Assembly (NCBI GenBank): GCA_026545225.1 | Contig: CM048845.1 | Span: 101,056,033-101,120,032, forward strand | Length of the DNA stretch: 64,000 nt | Origin: Cornus controversa | Taxonomy: Eukaryota > Streptophyta > Magnoliopsida > Cornales > Cornaceae | Reading direction: 5' to 3' | Shown here: positions 23,396 through 35,352 of the stretch, piece by piece | How positions within the stretch are numbered: the first letter of the stretch is position 1 | Layout of the letters: every line of letters begins with the position of its first letter | Translations under genes and position numbers: made by a program | The notes under the pieces: generated by a model | The model's input: only the letters and a program-made list of their open reading frames with translations | Databases searched by the model: none | What the model was told of the DNA's origin: nothing

Positions 23396-23654
23396 AGGGT
23401 TTTAATTTTATTGTGACCGGCTAAGCACAAGACATTTATTTAACAATTAGTCTAAGCAGTACCATAAAATATATATATGTATCATTAATGAAGCATTTTG
23501 ATGGTAGGCACGTCGAAGAGCCCCACCATAGAAAACAACAGAAACAAACAAGAACGTGGTTTGCATTACCCTTCACAGGAAGAGCTAGTATAAAAAGTCA
23601 AAGACCCACAACAAAACAGCAGGGAGTAGTAGTACCTCATTATCACTCCTTAAT

Positions 23655-23705
23655 TTCCCCTTCTTCTCTCTCTCTCTCTCTCTCCCTATATATATATATA
23701 TATAT
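23655..23705 (+). promoter_or_regulatory. Y-patch (TC)n plus TATA-like run upstream of the USP-like gene
   Basis: A TC tract is followed by CCCTATATATATATATAT, 70-90 bp before the start codon. This is a plausible plant core promoter (Y patch and TATA), though the run is also a microsatellite. Confidence 0.35.
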
Positions 23706-23774
23706 CCTAGCCATTTCTTCTCATATTTTAGCTAATTTTCAATATATCGAAAACTGATCACCATATATCTAAAG

Positions 23775-24141
23775 ATGATTCTGGAACGTATGAGACTGCC
23801 TGGTTTCTTCTGCATGAATGGTGCCAGCACGGTCCGTTTTGGAGTCCGTTCTCCGCCTCAACAATACAAGAAAAGCTATAACTCCATTAAAACAGATGAC
23901 AATTTTACCGAGTTTTCTGTCAACAGCATTGATATGAGCTTCAACACCGACATGTCCAAGGAAGATACTGAAAGCGGCAATAGAGTGATGGTGGTGTTTG
24001 ATTGCAGCATTGAAGCTAAGGATGCTCTTCAATGGGTATTGTCTCACACTGTTCAGAACCAGGATACAATTATCCTTCTGCAAGTAATCAAACCCTCAAA
24101 ACTAGGTTGGTTACCATTTGTTTCTTTTCTTTTTCCTAGTT

Positions 24142-24178
<37 letters not shown>

Positions 24179-25229
24179 AAACAATTAAGTGAGACTATAT
24201 ATAAAAGATATATTTTTTTTGATTTCAGGTCCAAATTCTAATAGGCAAAAGGCCTATGAACTTCTTTGCTCTATGAAAAGTATATGTCAAATGAGGCGTC
24301 CTGGGGTAAGTAAAATCTAATTTGACTCCCATTTCTGAATTAAAATCTTACATGATGGCTGGGTCTTGGAGTAAGAGTATATATGCATTAGTTTAATTTT
24401 GAAAATTTTAAGAATTCTTTTAATTCTCCCATTTTCTATTTGAAACACACACAGACATATCTGATTATCTACTTATTTTTTTTGTACATACCAAGACAAA
24501 TGGTTCATTGTACGTTTTATCTGCTCAAAAAATATGATTTTCTAATTTTACTCTTACTCTTTCTTTTTCTTTTTTCTTTTACAATTTTTTATTTGATGTG
24601 TGTGTCTATATATATATATATGGTTATCTACAATTCTAGTACATAATAACTTCATTAAGCAAAATGGTTCATTGTATGTATTACGTTCTGAATTAAGTCA
24701 GATCCATTTCTAAATGGAAGGGCATAACAGTTAAATATGTGTGCGTACACACACACACAGAGGTGATATAAGTCAACAAGGCATATTGGCATAATTTGCA
24801 TCTACCTACCAATTCAATGCCAACCACAAATAAATATAAAACAAAACATGCAAGAAGAGCTTTCTTGCAATTACAAATCCTCATATCATAATCCAAATTC
24901 TGCAAGATTTGAATATTGAAGCTGTGTGCGTGTAAATTGATTAGGTGCACATTGAGATAGCATTACTGGAAGGGAAGGAAAGTGGTGAAACCATAGTGCA
25001 AGAAGCAAAGCAACAGAGAGTGTCACTACTGGTCTTAGGGCAAAGAAAGCCATCCATGATTTGGCGTCTGCGGTCGATGTGGGCGGGGAGGAGGAGTCGC
25101 AGTAGGGTTGTGGAGTACTGTATCCAAAATGCTGGTTGCTTGACCATTGCAGTGAGAAGAAAGAGCAGGAGATATGGAGGCTATTTGATTACCACTAAGC
25201 GTCATAAGAATTTTTGGCTTTTGGCTTAG
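23775..25229 (+). CDS. Universal stress protein (USP)-like protein, 3 exons, 230 aa
   Basis: Exons 23775-24105, 24229-24305 and 24945-25229, joined by GT-AG introns of 123 and 639 bp with the frame kept across both. The protein has a poorly conserved N-terminus (about 68 aa) and then a USP / adenine-nucleotide alpha-hydrolase-like fold: strand 1 RVMVVFDCS at about 70-78, helix AKDALQWVLSH, strand DTIILLQVI, exon 2 helix NRQKAYELLCSMKSICQ, strand VHIEIALLEG and the strand-4 region VSLLVLGQRK at about 163-171. Canonical ATP-binding USPs carry G-x2-G-x9-G(S/T) after strand 4. Here it reads GQRKPSMIWRLRS with no second glycine, so nucleotide binding is doubtful. The end is basic (RRKSRRYGGYLITTKRHK). 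Function is unknown beyond the family. Single gene on the plus strand, 1.3 kb from the convergent GAUT11-like gene. Confidence 0.85.
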
Positions 25230-26563
25230 GAGAAATGGTGCTATGCTTGTCATTGCAATGATTTTGGGGTTTCATTGCATTGGATTCATCTATACAAAAT
25301 AGTTCGGTTTAATTTCATGACTTCACAAATCTAATTGTACTCTATTTCTATAAATATAATAATATTATGTTCGGTTGCAGTTTTGAATTGGAATTGGTGA
25401 AATTGAAAAAAAAATATTCATAATTATTTTCATAATTCCAATGCTTCAATTCTATGGAGCTGAACACTGCCAAATTTGTCTTAGTTTGAACATATGAGGA
25501 GCATGCAAATCATATGGAAAAATTCATCCAAAGTTCATCAATTTCTCTTCCTAGGTCATCACTAGACTCTCTATGCTATGGTTTTATATACAATAACTAC
25601 ATATACTGAATACTATGTTATATAAAAACATTAAAAAATATTAAATAATATAAATATTTAGGAGTGTTCATGTGTTTTTTTTTTTTTAAATTTGACATCT
25701 GACACAGGTGCGTATCCATACCCATAAACATGCCCAACTCCATGTAACATAGCCCAGGAGTAAGAACAATCCCTCCTAATATATATACATGTATAGATGT
25801 GATATCTATGTATGACAGGGCAGGAGTCACATAACCCAAATCCATACTTCGTTTTCTTCCAAAAAAAAAAAAAACAACTACAAAAATTGATTATTTCAAT
25901 CGACGGCTGCAAGAGGCCCCTTGATTAGCATTTTACATATAAAAAATTGTAGCTTGCCACATCAGAGGTCACATGGCAACTAGAAAAAAAAACCTCCTAA
26001 AATTCTTGACTCTCAAAGCAAAAATTGACAAATACTATCAATTTTCAAATTAAACCAGTATTTGTAACTAATGGTAGTACGAAGGACTCAAGTATCAGCA
26101 AATTAAAGACTAAAGAGTGAGCCAGAAAAGCCACAGGTTAGATGCTCACCAGTTGTAGATATCATTTGCAATAATAATTCCCTGAGAATGTTTAAAATTC
26201 ATCTTACAATGAGCAGCTTATCAGATTGAAAATTTAGATGCAATATATATATATATATATTTGTTCAACTACATTGTAATCCAAAAGAACTGAGAGATTA
26301 CAACAGTTGCTACAAAACAAACAATTCTATAGCTTGCAGAATGGGGATAAACCAAAAACAAATCCCCCACACACCTTTACCTGATACATATTTGCTTCCT
26401 AGTCTGTAAGAATCATTTTTCCCTTCAAGATTTTAAAAGGGAAAGATGAAAGAGAAAAGGAGAAACTCCTAACATTAAAATTTTCTACTTCTGACTCTAT
26501 AGTACAGCTTTGTGAAATTGAAAAAATATTGAAGAATGCATAAAATTACCCAGTCAAAAAGTA
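25230..26563. other. Intergenic, between convergent genes
   Basis: Holds the 3' flanks of the USP-like (+) and GAUT11-like (-) genes. AT-rich, with a (TA)n run at about 26,244-26,260. No conserved coding frame was seen. Confidence 0.6.
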
Positions 26564-29422
26564 TCAACTTGTAACACAATCTTGGATATATGGATGACTC
26601 CAATTCACATACCGTTCCCATAGAGGTTTATACCTGCCAATAGCCAACTTCAGCCATGGCTTCATGTTTCCATTGAAGTGAATGACTGCCGCACTCTCAA
26701 TCAGACGGTTGTCAATATTCAGGTCATAACCCAGTCCTAATACATGCCATCTCCGATCAAGAGGCTCTGTCAGTCCATAAAAAGCTAAGAGGCCAGGAGG
26801 AAGCGTGCCCAGCTTCCAGAGCAACCTATCTGCATTCTGTTCCTGCCAGTAATGATACCGTGCAGTCACATTTGCTTTCCTCCACGCAATCAAATCGAAA
26901 ACATTCATACCAAATGCCCAGCCACAAGCCTGTGGGTCAAACTTCGAGCTAATGATTGGATTTGAGAAGTTGAGATACTTGTAATAACGATGAAATGCTT
27001 CAAGACAAGTTTCCACGGCTCCATTCACATTTCCATGTAAATCCAATGAAAAGAGAGGGGTGAGATCCTTCTGGACAACAACATCATCATCAAGAAAAAC
27101 TACTTTCTCCAGCTGGGGACAGATCTCTGGGATGTAAAACCGAAGATGATTCAACAAATATAGGTTCTTTGGATGCCAAAATTTTGGCTCAATTTTCATA
27201 TCTTGAGACCCTTCAAAATAGTATGCCCGAGATTCAATTTCAAGTAACTGTTTTGCAACAGGAGAGTAAGAACTATTTAGCCAAGTGAAATCCTCAATGT
27301 TCTGAACTTCTATTGTGGACCCTCTGAAGTCATTAGTCAGAAACCAAGCCTGCATTGCCCCATAGTTGACTCCATTTGTCACGATGTGGAAAACAAGCTG
27401 CTTTGGATGGTCGGCATTGGAAATGGTTGAGTTGATGACAACCAAAACAGCCAACAGATTATCTGAAAATATGCAGAAGTGGTACAGATTGTTGTCCACA
27501 AGTCGGGGAGAGTTCCTTGTCTCGTCTGCAAGCTCTTGAAGGGACGACTTCTTAAGCCAATCAGCCATGAGTTTAATATTTAGGCAGTGGAGATTTTTAG
27601 GTATTGCTTCAGCAGCCAATTGTCCAAAAACTGCACTTTGAACAGATGCTGTACTTGCACGCTCTTCAAGGGCTTGAATATGAGATTTCATTGTCATTAT
27701 TGTGGTAGCGATGTCATAATGGGCATCTTTTGCCTTAAAGATTAGAGATGAGAGGCTTTTAATGATTGATTCTGCTTCCTCTAGTGTGATGAGCTCCTCC
27801 CTCATGGCAGCCTTTGAGAGCAAAAGCTGGCAGCTTCTGATCTTCGAACTGAGCTCCCAAGCAAGGTGAAGGTTATTGTGCTCCTTCGCAATAATAACAT
27901 AGGCTCTAGCAAGTGTCATTTGTTCTGCTAATTGCCTGGCATATGATTTAGCACTTAACATATCTTCAGTAAAATTTGAATGTGCATGGGTAACGTGTTC
28001 ATGTCGGTCTTGTTTCTCCTGGTGAAGGCAGGAAATCACATGCCGGATTAGTCGCCAACACTTTAATTAGAAAACCACAACCAATCCAACAACTTATACA
28101 GTAAGAACAGTGAATAATTCAGATAAAAGAATGTCCTTAGAAGTATTGAAGGGTTTGAATCATCAAAACTAAATTGGCATACAGCGAATCTTATCAGGAA
28201 ATGGTGATGTGATAAGTACACAAAGGCCTAGTATGCCACAAACATATCAAACGAATGTTAAGCAGCTATGTCCGTTGAACAACACATTTAAATTATATTA
28301 CTACTAGCGACCAAAAAATTATATTGCTAAAATAGATCTTCTAAATTACAACATTGGAGGTAAGAAGAAGCCATGCTAAATCTAAGTTTAGCATCTTTGT
28401 AAATGATGTCATGGTGCTAAAACTCGCCATATTCTTCAGATCTTCCACCTTACCAAAGATAACTAGGACAGATAATCTTTTCTTTTCCCCAATCCAATTT
28501 ATTAATTATTTACATCAGAGAACTAGTCATAGTTTTAATATACAATAGAACATTATTCATTAGCTTGAGACTGACTCAAGTTCTTGGGAACTCAATTTTG
28601 CATTTAAGGGTGCATGAAGCACATATGAAAGCGACAATGGACCAAGACTGAAAAAATACCTGCAGCATAACCCCATTACTAAATCACTCGACGCCTTTTA
28701 CCATTCGTGTCGAGCTAAATACCTTAATCATTATTAATGGTCCATCTGATTAACCAACCAGCAGGTCAAGATTTATAAATGAACATGATTTGATCAAGAC
28801 CAGCAAAAACATTGATGGAAGAGCACAATAACAAAGGATTCCAGTTGACCAACAGAATTTTCTCATTAATTGAAAAATTAGAAGAGTAGATTCCATTTAC
28901 ACATATTAGATAGTCTCTAGTGTAATCACCTAACAAAAAAAGGTTGGAATCAATAATATTATCTAACAGAGCCTCTTCTTCTAGAAGAATGAGCCCTTAG
29001 TTGTGCAAACCTACAGTATTGTGACAACTTCCAGCTCCAAAATTGTGATTCTCAACTTACGTGCAAGCCTATAACATTTGCAGTTCTTTTGCCACAAAAC
29101 CATCATTCTATCATGACAGAACCATGAACCAGTTTAAACACACACAACCACAAAAACAATAAAAAAAAATTATAATAATAAAATAAAAAATCTTCAGATA
29201 TTAAAAAACTGTCATTGGTAGGAATACCATGAATTACCAGAAGGAAGTTCTTGAAAAATAGAGTAAAAAACTACTTCCTCATGCAACCATTCATATAGTA
29301 GGAAAAGGACCATCATCGTGTCATTTTTCATATGAAATTTAACTTCCATTTTTTATTAGTTAATTTATGGCGTAAAATTTAGATGTATAAAAAATAATTG
29401 ATGTTACTTTAAATTAAGGTTA

Positions 29423-29462
<40 letters not shown>

Positions 29463-32400
29463 TGACTTGTGAAAGCAGCTTCCGTGCAACCAACTCCACC
29501 ACAGACTCACACCATGAAACTAAGATGTATCCCATTTGATATACAATCTATTTGGCACTCTAATTTGAGTTTCAGTAATGTAAAAGAAAGAACTCGCCTG
29601 CATGGCAAACATGGCTAGGGGCACCTTCAAAGATAAACCAACAGTAGAGTATCATACTTGTTTCCGTGTTGGTCCCTTGGACTGGCAACACTACTGCTCT
29701 GGAGTCTGGACCATGATTCAACTTAGATATTTTTAAAAAATTTATGACTTCTTTTATATATTCTGAACCTCTGATACAAAATTCTTATTAACATAATTGT
29801 ATTCAACCTAGGTCAACATGGTTTTCTATACCCTACTTATTCATGTTAAGATTCACTGGTCCAAAATGTGGTAAAATCTCTTTGACAGTACTACATAAAT
29901 GATTCAAAATGGTTCTCCTTTTTCCTTGATAAGAGACAAAAAGTAGAAAAGGAACAATCTCAAAGGAGAAGTTTTGATCTTTATTAGAGCATGAAGGATT
30001 TTTTTATTTCTAAGGCAGGACACTTGAAGGGCATAAACAATTTCATTACAAAACTTAATTGGAGAAAATATTCCAAATAAAATTACAATTGAACACCAAA
30101 TACAAACTTAATACACCAAGAAAGACCAAGACTTCCATAGCAGATACACCCTCCGTAAGTATAAAATCAGACTTTAAATCAGCAAAATAAAAGACTACAT
30201 GGAGATAAATAGTTAAGGGCTAAAGCGTGGGCTCAATCTCTTTGGTGATCTAATTGTATGACTAAAGCTCCTCTAGAGATGCCACTCCCCCACTGAATTG
30301 CATTCACAAAACCTCATTCAAATGTGATTTACGCAATGTCTCAACATGGTCTTCAATAGATCATGTAAACAAATCAAGGCAAACTAAATATTTGCTAGAA
30401 TGACCAAAACGAGTGCTACCAGATACTACAAAGAGATGTCGACATAATCTTCCGATGCCCACAAGTGTAGCTAAGGTTCTCTTTATTTTTATACATAGTT
30501 ACTAAAATATTTTATGCCCCTCATCAGACATCCTTTTAATCATTATTATCTTATTGAATAATTTTGTTGGTCAAGGGACTCTGTCATCGCCTAATCACCC
30601 CCAAACCTCAATAGCACTGCCATCAGGTCCTAAAATCTTCATATTTTCATTGTACTCAATGCATTTTTCACCTCACATATGTGATCTTGTGAAAAATATA
30701 TTTTCTCTCATCTCCTTATGTTACCATAACCTTCGAAACCTCCACTTTCTATATGATATCATTCAACAGCTTCTCAAAGTAAGTTTTCCACCTTTCTCTA
30801 ATTTGATCATCTTTCACTAAAACATTTAAATTCTCACTCTGGATCCAGTTAACTTTATTAAACTTTTTACATTTCCTCTCCTTGACTTAGCAAGACTATA
30901 TATCCTTTGAACCTAATTCAGAATAACTAACACCATATCCTCTATACCTAGCTTCTCTCACACTCTTTTAACTTCTTTGAATGTTTTTATTTCTCAAAGA
31001 ATTCTTCCACTAATTTTTTTCCACGTTTTATAACTCTCCTTTTTCATTTTAGCAATGGTCTGGCACCCTAATTCCACTATCAAATTTCCTTAGGTAATGG
31101 CCCTCTTCCTTTTGATTCCACAAGAGTCTGTTTTACTATTCTTTTAATAATTTCGGCCATCATAGTCCACATTAAATTAAAAAAGAAACAATAAAAGAAG
31201 AAAAGAATGTCAGAAGCTGGACCAACTAAACTGGATATGTACATGATCCGAGATGTTCATACAAGATCTACAAAGCCTTAACTTCTTGGGCTAAAAAATC
31301 TTCCATTCATACTGATACATCAAAGAAGTGACAAGCTCCCACCTGACTTCCTGCTTGCGTTTGCACTGCACCAACTAGTACCAAGATGTCTCATAACTAT
31401 TCTTTTCATGAAGAAAACTCAGTTGATGGAGAACTTCCCATTTCTTTAGGTTTAAAAATGTAAATCCATGCCTAAACAACCACACAAAACGGAGTGCTTC
31501 TCAGAGAAGAATAGTGTTAAGTATTGAACTAGTGACGGTGGATGTTCAGAAACTCAAAACTCCCAAGCATGCTATGTGCCTGTCATCTATATCAGACTGG
31601 GACTGCTAATCAGAAACAAAAGAATGCAATTTTCTAGTGGTGTGTCACTCCATCTTCATAACATTCAGATACACACATAGGGCAAGAAGACCATCACTCA
31701 AATTCCAGTCCTGGAAACACACAAGACAGAACTTCCCATTTGATAACTCGAAGATGGCAAGAAAAATTTTATGTATCCAAATTTTGTCCTTATGGAATGC
31801 TTGATAATATAGCTTCATGATCCACCGCAATAAAGGTATTAGTGGCAACTCAGTGCCTCCAAAACCACTATTTTCTGGTCCATTGTACAATTAACTAATC
31901 CAATGGACCTAGCAATACTATAAGTTAAGCTAGTCAGCTAACTAACAAAATTCAGGGCATATAACTATGCTAAATTTAATTGATTCTTGCCACAAATAAA
32001 ATTTATTATATACAAACCTCTACGGAATTGTGTTGACTCCATGACCGATTTCCTATGTAGTTATAACTTAACGTTAGAGTAACAAAAGCAATCCAAAGGT
32101 CTAATTTTCAGGATTGCTTAGCAAAAATCATTTAAAGACATAACAAAAAATGACTTCATTTCTAACCAATTTGCAGCCTGCGTGCCAAAAAAATGAGTTC
32201 GAATATCAATTTCGAAACTTTCTTACTCCCTCCTCATATCAAATTAAATAAAAGAACCTTTTTTCTTCCAATACTCACAGAGTAGCCATAACCCATGTTT
32301 AACAGAATAAGATATATTCTCAGTAGATGCGTCTCTATGAGAAAGGATCAACTCTATCAAATCAAAAGGACATGTAATAGACAATCCAAGCAACATAAGA

Positions 32401-32662
32401 GGAAATAGACTTAAAATAGTCAAAAAGAGAACACATTTAACTCAAGAAATAAATGAAAATCAAAGAGGAAACAGATTAAAGTAGGATGTTGGAGTGCTCT
32501 CAGCCTTACCTGTATGGGCTGTTCGACTCGATCTTCGTGCTGATGATGATGAACAACAAACAAAGCAAATCCAGCAAAAGAGAATAACCCAAGAAGCGCC
32601 CAGATCCAACACGAGAGCCTCCTTCTAACCGGGCGCCGGTAGTCGGCCGCCCGCCGCCGCAT
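26564..32662 (-). CDS. GAUT11: GAUT11-like galacturonosyltransferase (GT8), 2 exons, 535 aa
   Basis: Exon 1 spans 32662-32510 and exon 2 spans 28018-26564 (minus strand). The 4.49-kb intron has GT at 32,509 and AG at 28,019, phase 0. The ATG at 32,662 gives MRRRAADYRRPVRRRLSCWI, which aligns with the GAUT11 N-terminus; an upstream in-frame TTG at 32,695 is not needed. Topology is type II: a basic cytosolic tail, one membrane anchor at about 17-37 (WIWALLGLFSFAGFALFVV), a stem with the conserved AEQMTLARAYVIIAKEHNNL, then the GT8 domain from about 228. Catalytic landmarks are FLDDDVVVQ (DxD, about 359-367), GWAFGMNVFDL and HFNGNMKPW (about 498-506). Family members sit in the Golgi and add galacturonic acid to pectin or related acceptors. 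GAUT11 itself is linked to homogalacturonan synthesis. Length fits the family (about 537 aa) and no disabling change is visible. GAUT10 is the nearest alternative. Confidence 0.93.
29426..29457. repeat. (TA)n microsatellite in GAUT11-like intron
   Basis: About 15 TA units, non-coding, inside the intron. Confidence 0.9.
30230..31175 (-). mobile_element. Dead LINE (non-LTR retrotransposon) fragment in GAUT11-like intron
   Basis: Minus-strand translation in shifting frames gives pieces of a plant LINE ORF2 in the right order: ESKGRGPLPKE and KKESYKTWKK (linker before reverse transcriptase), then YSLAKSRRGN, EVKNALSTMK, LLRFGGD, and IKRMSDEGHK followed by YVYKNKENLSYT. These correspond to the usual IYRLAKGRER, EVKEALKRMK, VWKxLGD, KKMPDEWR and YKNKGDIQSCTNYRG regions. 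Many stops and frameshifts show that it is long inactive. It lies in the same orientation as the host gene. Boundaries are approximate. Confidence 0.65.
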
Positions 32663-33839
32663 CTTTCGCCGGTTCCTTCCACAATTCACCACCAAATCAA
32701 GAGTTCAATATGATCACCCAGAATGGATAAAAAAAAAAGACCCCATCACCCCCACCAAATCAAAATTTCAAAACGACCAATCAGTCAATTCAAAAACAAA
32801 AATCAAGAACTGGAAGCAACCCATCAATCAGATTGGATCAAGAAAGTATCTCTCACCAGCAATGTTTGTCGGGACTTAAAGGATCAGACAGTTACTCGTG
32901 TGAACGTGAACTCACCCTGTAGGCTATATATTATAATAATAATAATAATATATACACACACCTTTGAATAAAGAATTTGCTGATTTTGGAGTTAAAGAAT
33001 AGAATAAAGAGGACTTGTGCAATCTGTGCATTGGAGCATAGGAGTGAGCGATAGTAAAGTTCTGGACAAATGCTTTTGAATGTGAAGAACTCTCTCTCCA
33101 CATGAACATCAGTTTTGGGGGGAGGGAAATAGGTGACGGAAAATGTGAATCAAGGAATCAATTGGGCAATTACAATTAAGAAGGGAGGGCCAGCACATGT
33201 GAGCATGTTTGGTATTGTAACAGCATGGTGAATCAATTAAATTACTTGCCAAATTTTGGAACACTCCTTACCATATACGGTATATATTAATGTAATGTCA
33301 TTAATATGATATGAACGATTATTTGTTTCCTGCTTAGAAAAAGAGTGACATATTTCATTTAAGGATGGTATCGAAAAATTATAATTTGATGACCAAACTT
33401 AAAAGTTATGGTATGGTCACTGTATTGTAATAATTTAGACGAAATTATTAATTTACTCGTAAAAAAATTGTTGTAGGATTCGCTGGGGTGTGGTTAGGAT
33501 TTCAAATTAATTATTTTTTTCTTTTGTTGCTTAATGCGCTTAAAATAATTCATAAGAAAATTTTTGCACCTATGTTGTTGAGTTCTTATGGAGACTTGAA
33601 TTTTTGGCATTTTAGTTTATAAGGTGGTATGGCTACTAATCCGTCCATACCATATAAATATTGTCTCTTTGCAAACTCTACCGTCAATGGTCACGATTTT
33701 TTCAAAATGCGTTTACATATTTAGAAGTTGTTTATACATTTTATTTGTAGTTTCTATTCATAATTTTGTAAAATTATACAAATGCTGTCACTAAAATTTT
33801 AAAAATGTCATAGTATATAAATATGCTCCCATGAACGCC
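32663..33839 (-). other. 5' flank of the GAUT11-like gene
   Basis: Includes a TA/AAT-rich run at about 32,925-32,950 and a TC-rich segment near 33,090-33,100 (minus-strand GA). No conserved coding frame. The promoter of the minus-strand gene should lie here, but no element can be fixed with confidence. Confidence 0.4.
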
Positions 33840-33844
33840 ACTTC

Positions 33845-34560
33845 ACATAAGTTTCTAGCTGTCACGGAAAATTGGTATATGTGTCAACAAAAAATGATGC
33901 CCAAACGTACAAATATAGTATTTTATTGCACAAAATTGGTACCTAGACCAAAAAAGACTTTTAAACTTTTTGGGAATCAGTTAAACATGGTAATATAACA
34001 TTTGTACGACAAAATCAAAATGATTTGGTCTAGTTTAAAGAAAACATATTACCTTGATATCTTATTAAAAAATTAAGTATCTACTTCCAAACTACAGAAA
34101 GGAAAAAAAATTGACATGAAAATACTCAAAGGAGAAAAAAAATGTATCTATTTCAGCAAATGCTAGGACAATTACAAAATTATCCATTTAAACTTTGTTC
34201 AAGAATGAGCAACAGAAAAGCGATGTGCAAGATTTTGTTTTAGAACTTGTTATGTAATTATTTATTTATTTATTACAGTCCATGATTCTTCTCCATGCAT
34301 AAATTCGTACAACTACAGAAAAGCGATGTGCAAGATTTTGTTTTAGAACTTGTTATGTAATTATTTATTTATTTATTACATTCCATGATTCTTCTCCATG
34401 CATAAATTCGTACAAATATAACATCCATAAGTTCAATTATTTTTTTGGTCTAGTTATTAGTTTTGGGCAATAAGATACTATATTTGTGTACATGGATACC
34501 AAGTTTTGTGGACGCATGTATCAATTTCAATTTTTGTGAGCATCATTTTGATGACCGGTT
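33845..34560. mobile_element. Foldback element, about 715 bp, with internal tandem duplication
   Basis: The left arm (AAATTGGTATATGTGTC...ACAAATATAGTATTTTATTG...CTAGACCAAAAAA) is mirrored by the right arm (TTTTTTGGTCTAG...CAATAAGATACTATATTTGT...). Pairing covers about 110 bp per arm. No coding frame. The centre holds a 103-bp tandem duplication. Confidence 0.65.
34213..34418 (+). repeat. 103-bp near-perfect tandem duplication
   Basis: CAGAAAAGCGATGTGCAAGA... starts at 34,213 and 34,316. The two units are almost identical (TTACAGTCC versus TTACATTCC is the clear difference), so the duplication is recent. Confidence 0.9.
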
Positions 34561-34599
34561 ATAAAAAATTAATTTATTTTTTCTTAGAGTAATAATAGA

Positions 34600-34740
34600 C
34601 ACAGTGAAAGTTATCACTGAATTGAAAATTGAATCACTCTTATTATAGTGCAAGTGGAATCCAAACATTTATTATACTTTCACAATCCAATGAATAGAGA
34701 GATTATTCACTATTCATTCAGTGATAAACTTTCACTATAT
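34600..34740. mobile_element. Small foldback MITE, about 140 bp
   Basis: CAGTGAAAGTTATCACTGAA on the left is mirrored by TTCAGTGATAAACTTTCACT on the right, and TGAATCACTC by GATTATTCACTATTCA inside. Two inverted arms surround a short loop. Non-coding. Confidence 0.65.
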
Positions 34741-35161
34741 AAATCATTATCATATTCCTTATTCTTATTTATATTTATTGAAATTTCATTTTAGAGATAA
34801 ACCTAACTAAATCTGAACTAATTTTTGATTACCGATTATCAACAGGATAGAATGTTTAAAAGAACATTTTAAGAAAGAAATCGTGTTTTCTTATATCAAC
34901 CTCAGTTTTTAAGTCAAATATGTGATTTTAAAAATCGTTGAGTGCATGTATTTGTAATTTGCACTCCAAAAATACATGTATTTATAATTTTCCATGTTTC
35001 AAGTAATAAGAGGCAAATTACTAAGGTCACATTATTTTAGCTGTAAATCATATTCATCCCCTCCAATAGTACCATTTGTTGATTCTCCTCTTCATGATTC
35101 TCTACATATAAATGATGTTTTTCCTCTTCATTACATACATTATTCATCCTAATTTGTCTTC

Positions 35162-35352
35162 ACGACAGCCTCATTCATCACCCAAAACTCTGATTCTATC
35201 AAAGACTACAAATATGAAGAAGATCAAAACAAGACTTGCCAAAAATATTTAGAGTTGGTCTCAACCCTTCCCATAGAAAAAAGGTTGGATAACTGAGCAT
35301 CTCCACCACTATGAAGGCTTTTGGTATTCCAAAGCAACACTTCAAGGGTGCA
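35162..35352 (+). pseudogene. Sulfotransferase 5' gene fragment (about 60 codons)
   Basis: Translates as ASFITQNSDSIKDYKYEED, then CQKYLELVSTLPIEK, matching residues 4-36 of the intact sulfotransferase at 57,914 (ASFPTQKTESLKDNEHEE and YQKYIELVSSLPREK). The position of the start codon reads ACG. After IEK an extra base shifts the frame, and the text continues as GGATAACTGAGCATC..., TATGAAGGCTTTTGG and ACACTTCAAGG, matching residues 39-60. Homology stops at about 35,352, where GC-rich GGGCCGGGCTAGCC repeat-type sequence begins. A dead relic of the same family, more diverged than the copy at 62.3 kb. Confidence 0.8.

Noticed and set aside
23769..24083. 104-codon minus-strand open frame opposite USP exon 1
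   Set aside because: Shadow of the plus-strand exon, whose splice sites and domain are clear.
32663..32695. Upstream extension of the GAUT11-like exon 1 (MVVNCGRNRRK)
   Set aside because: The first codon is TTG, not ATG, and the ATG at 32,662 aligns with the family N-terminus.
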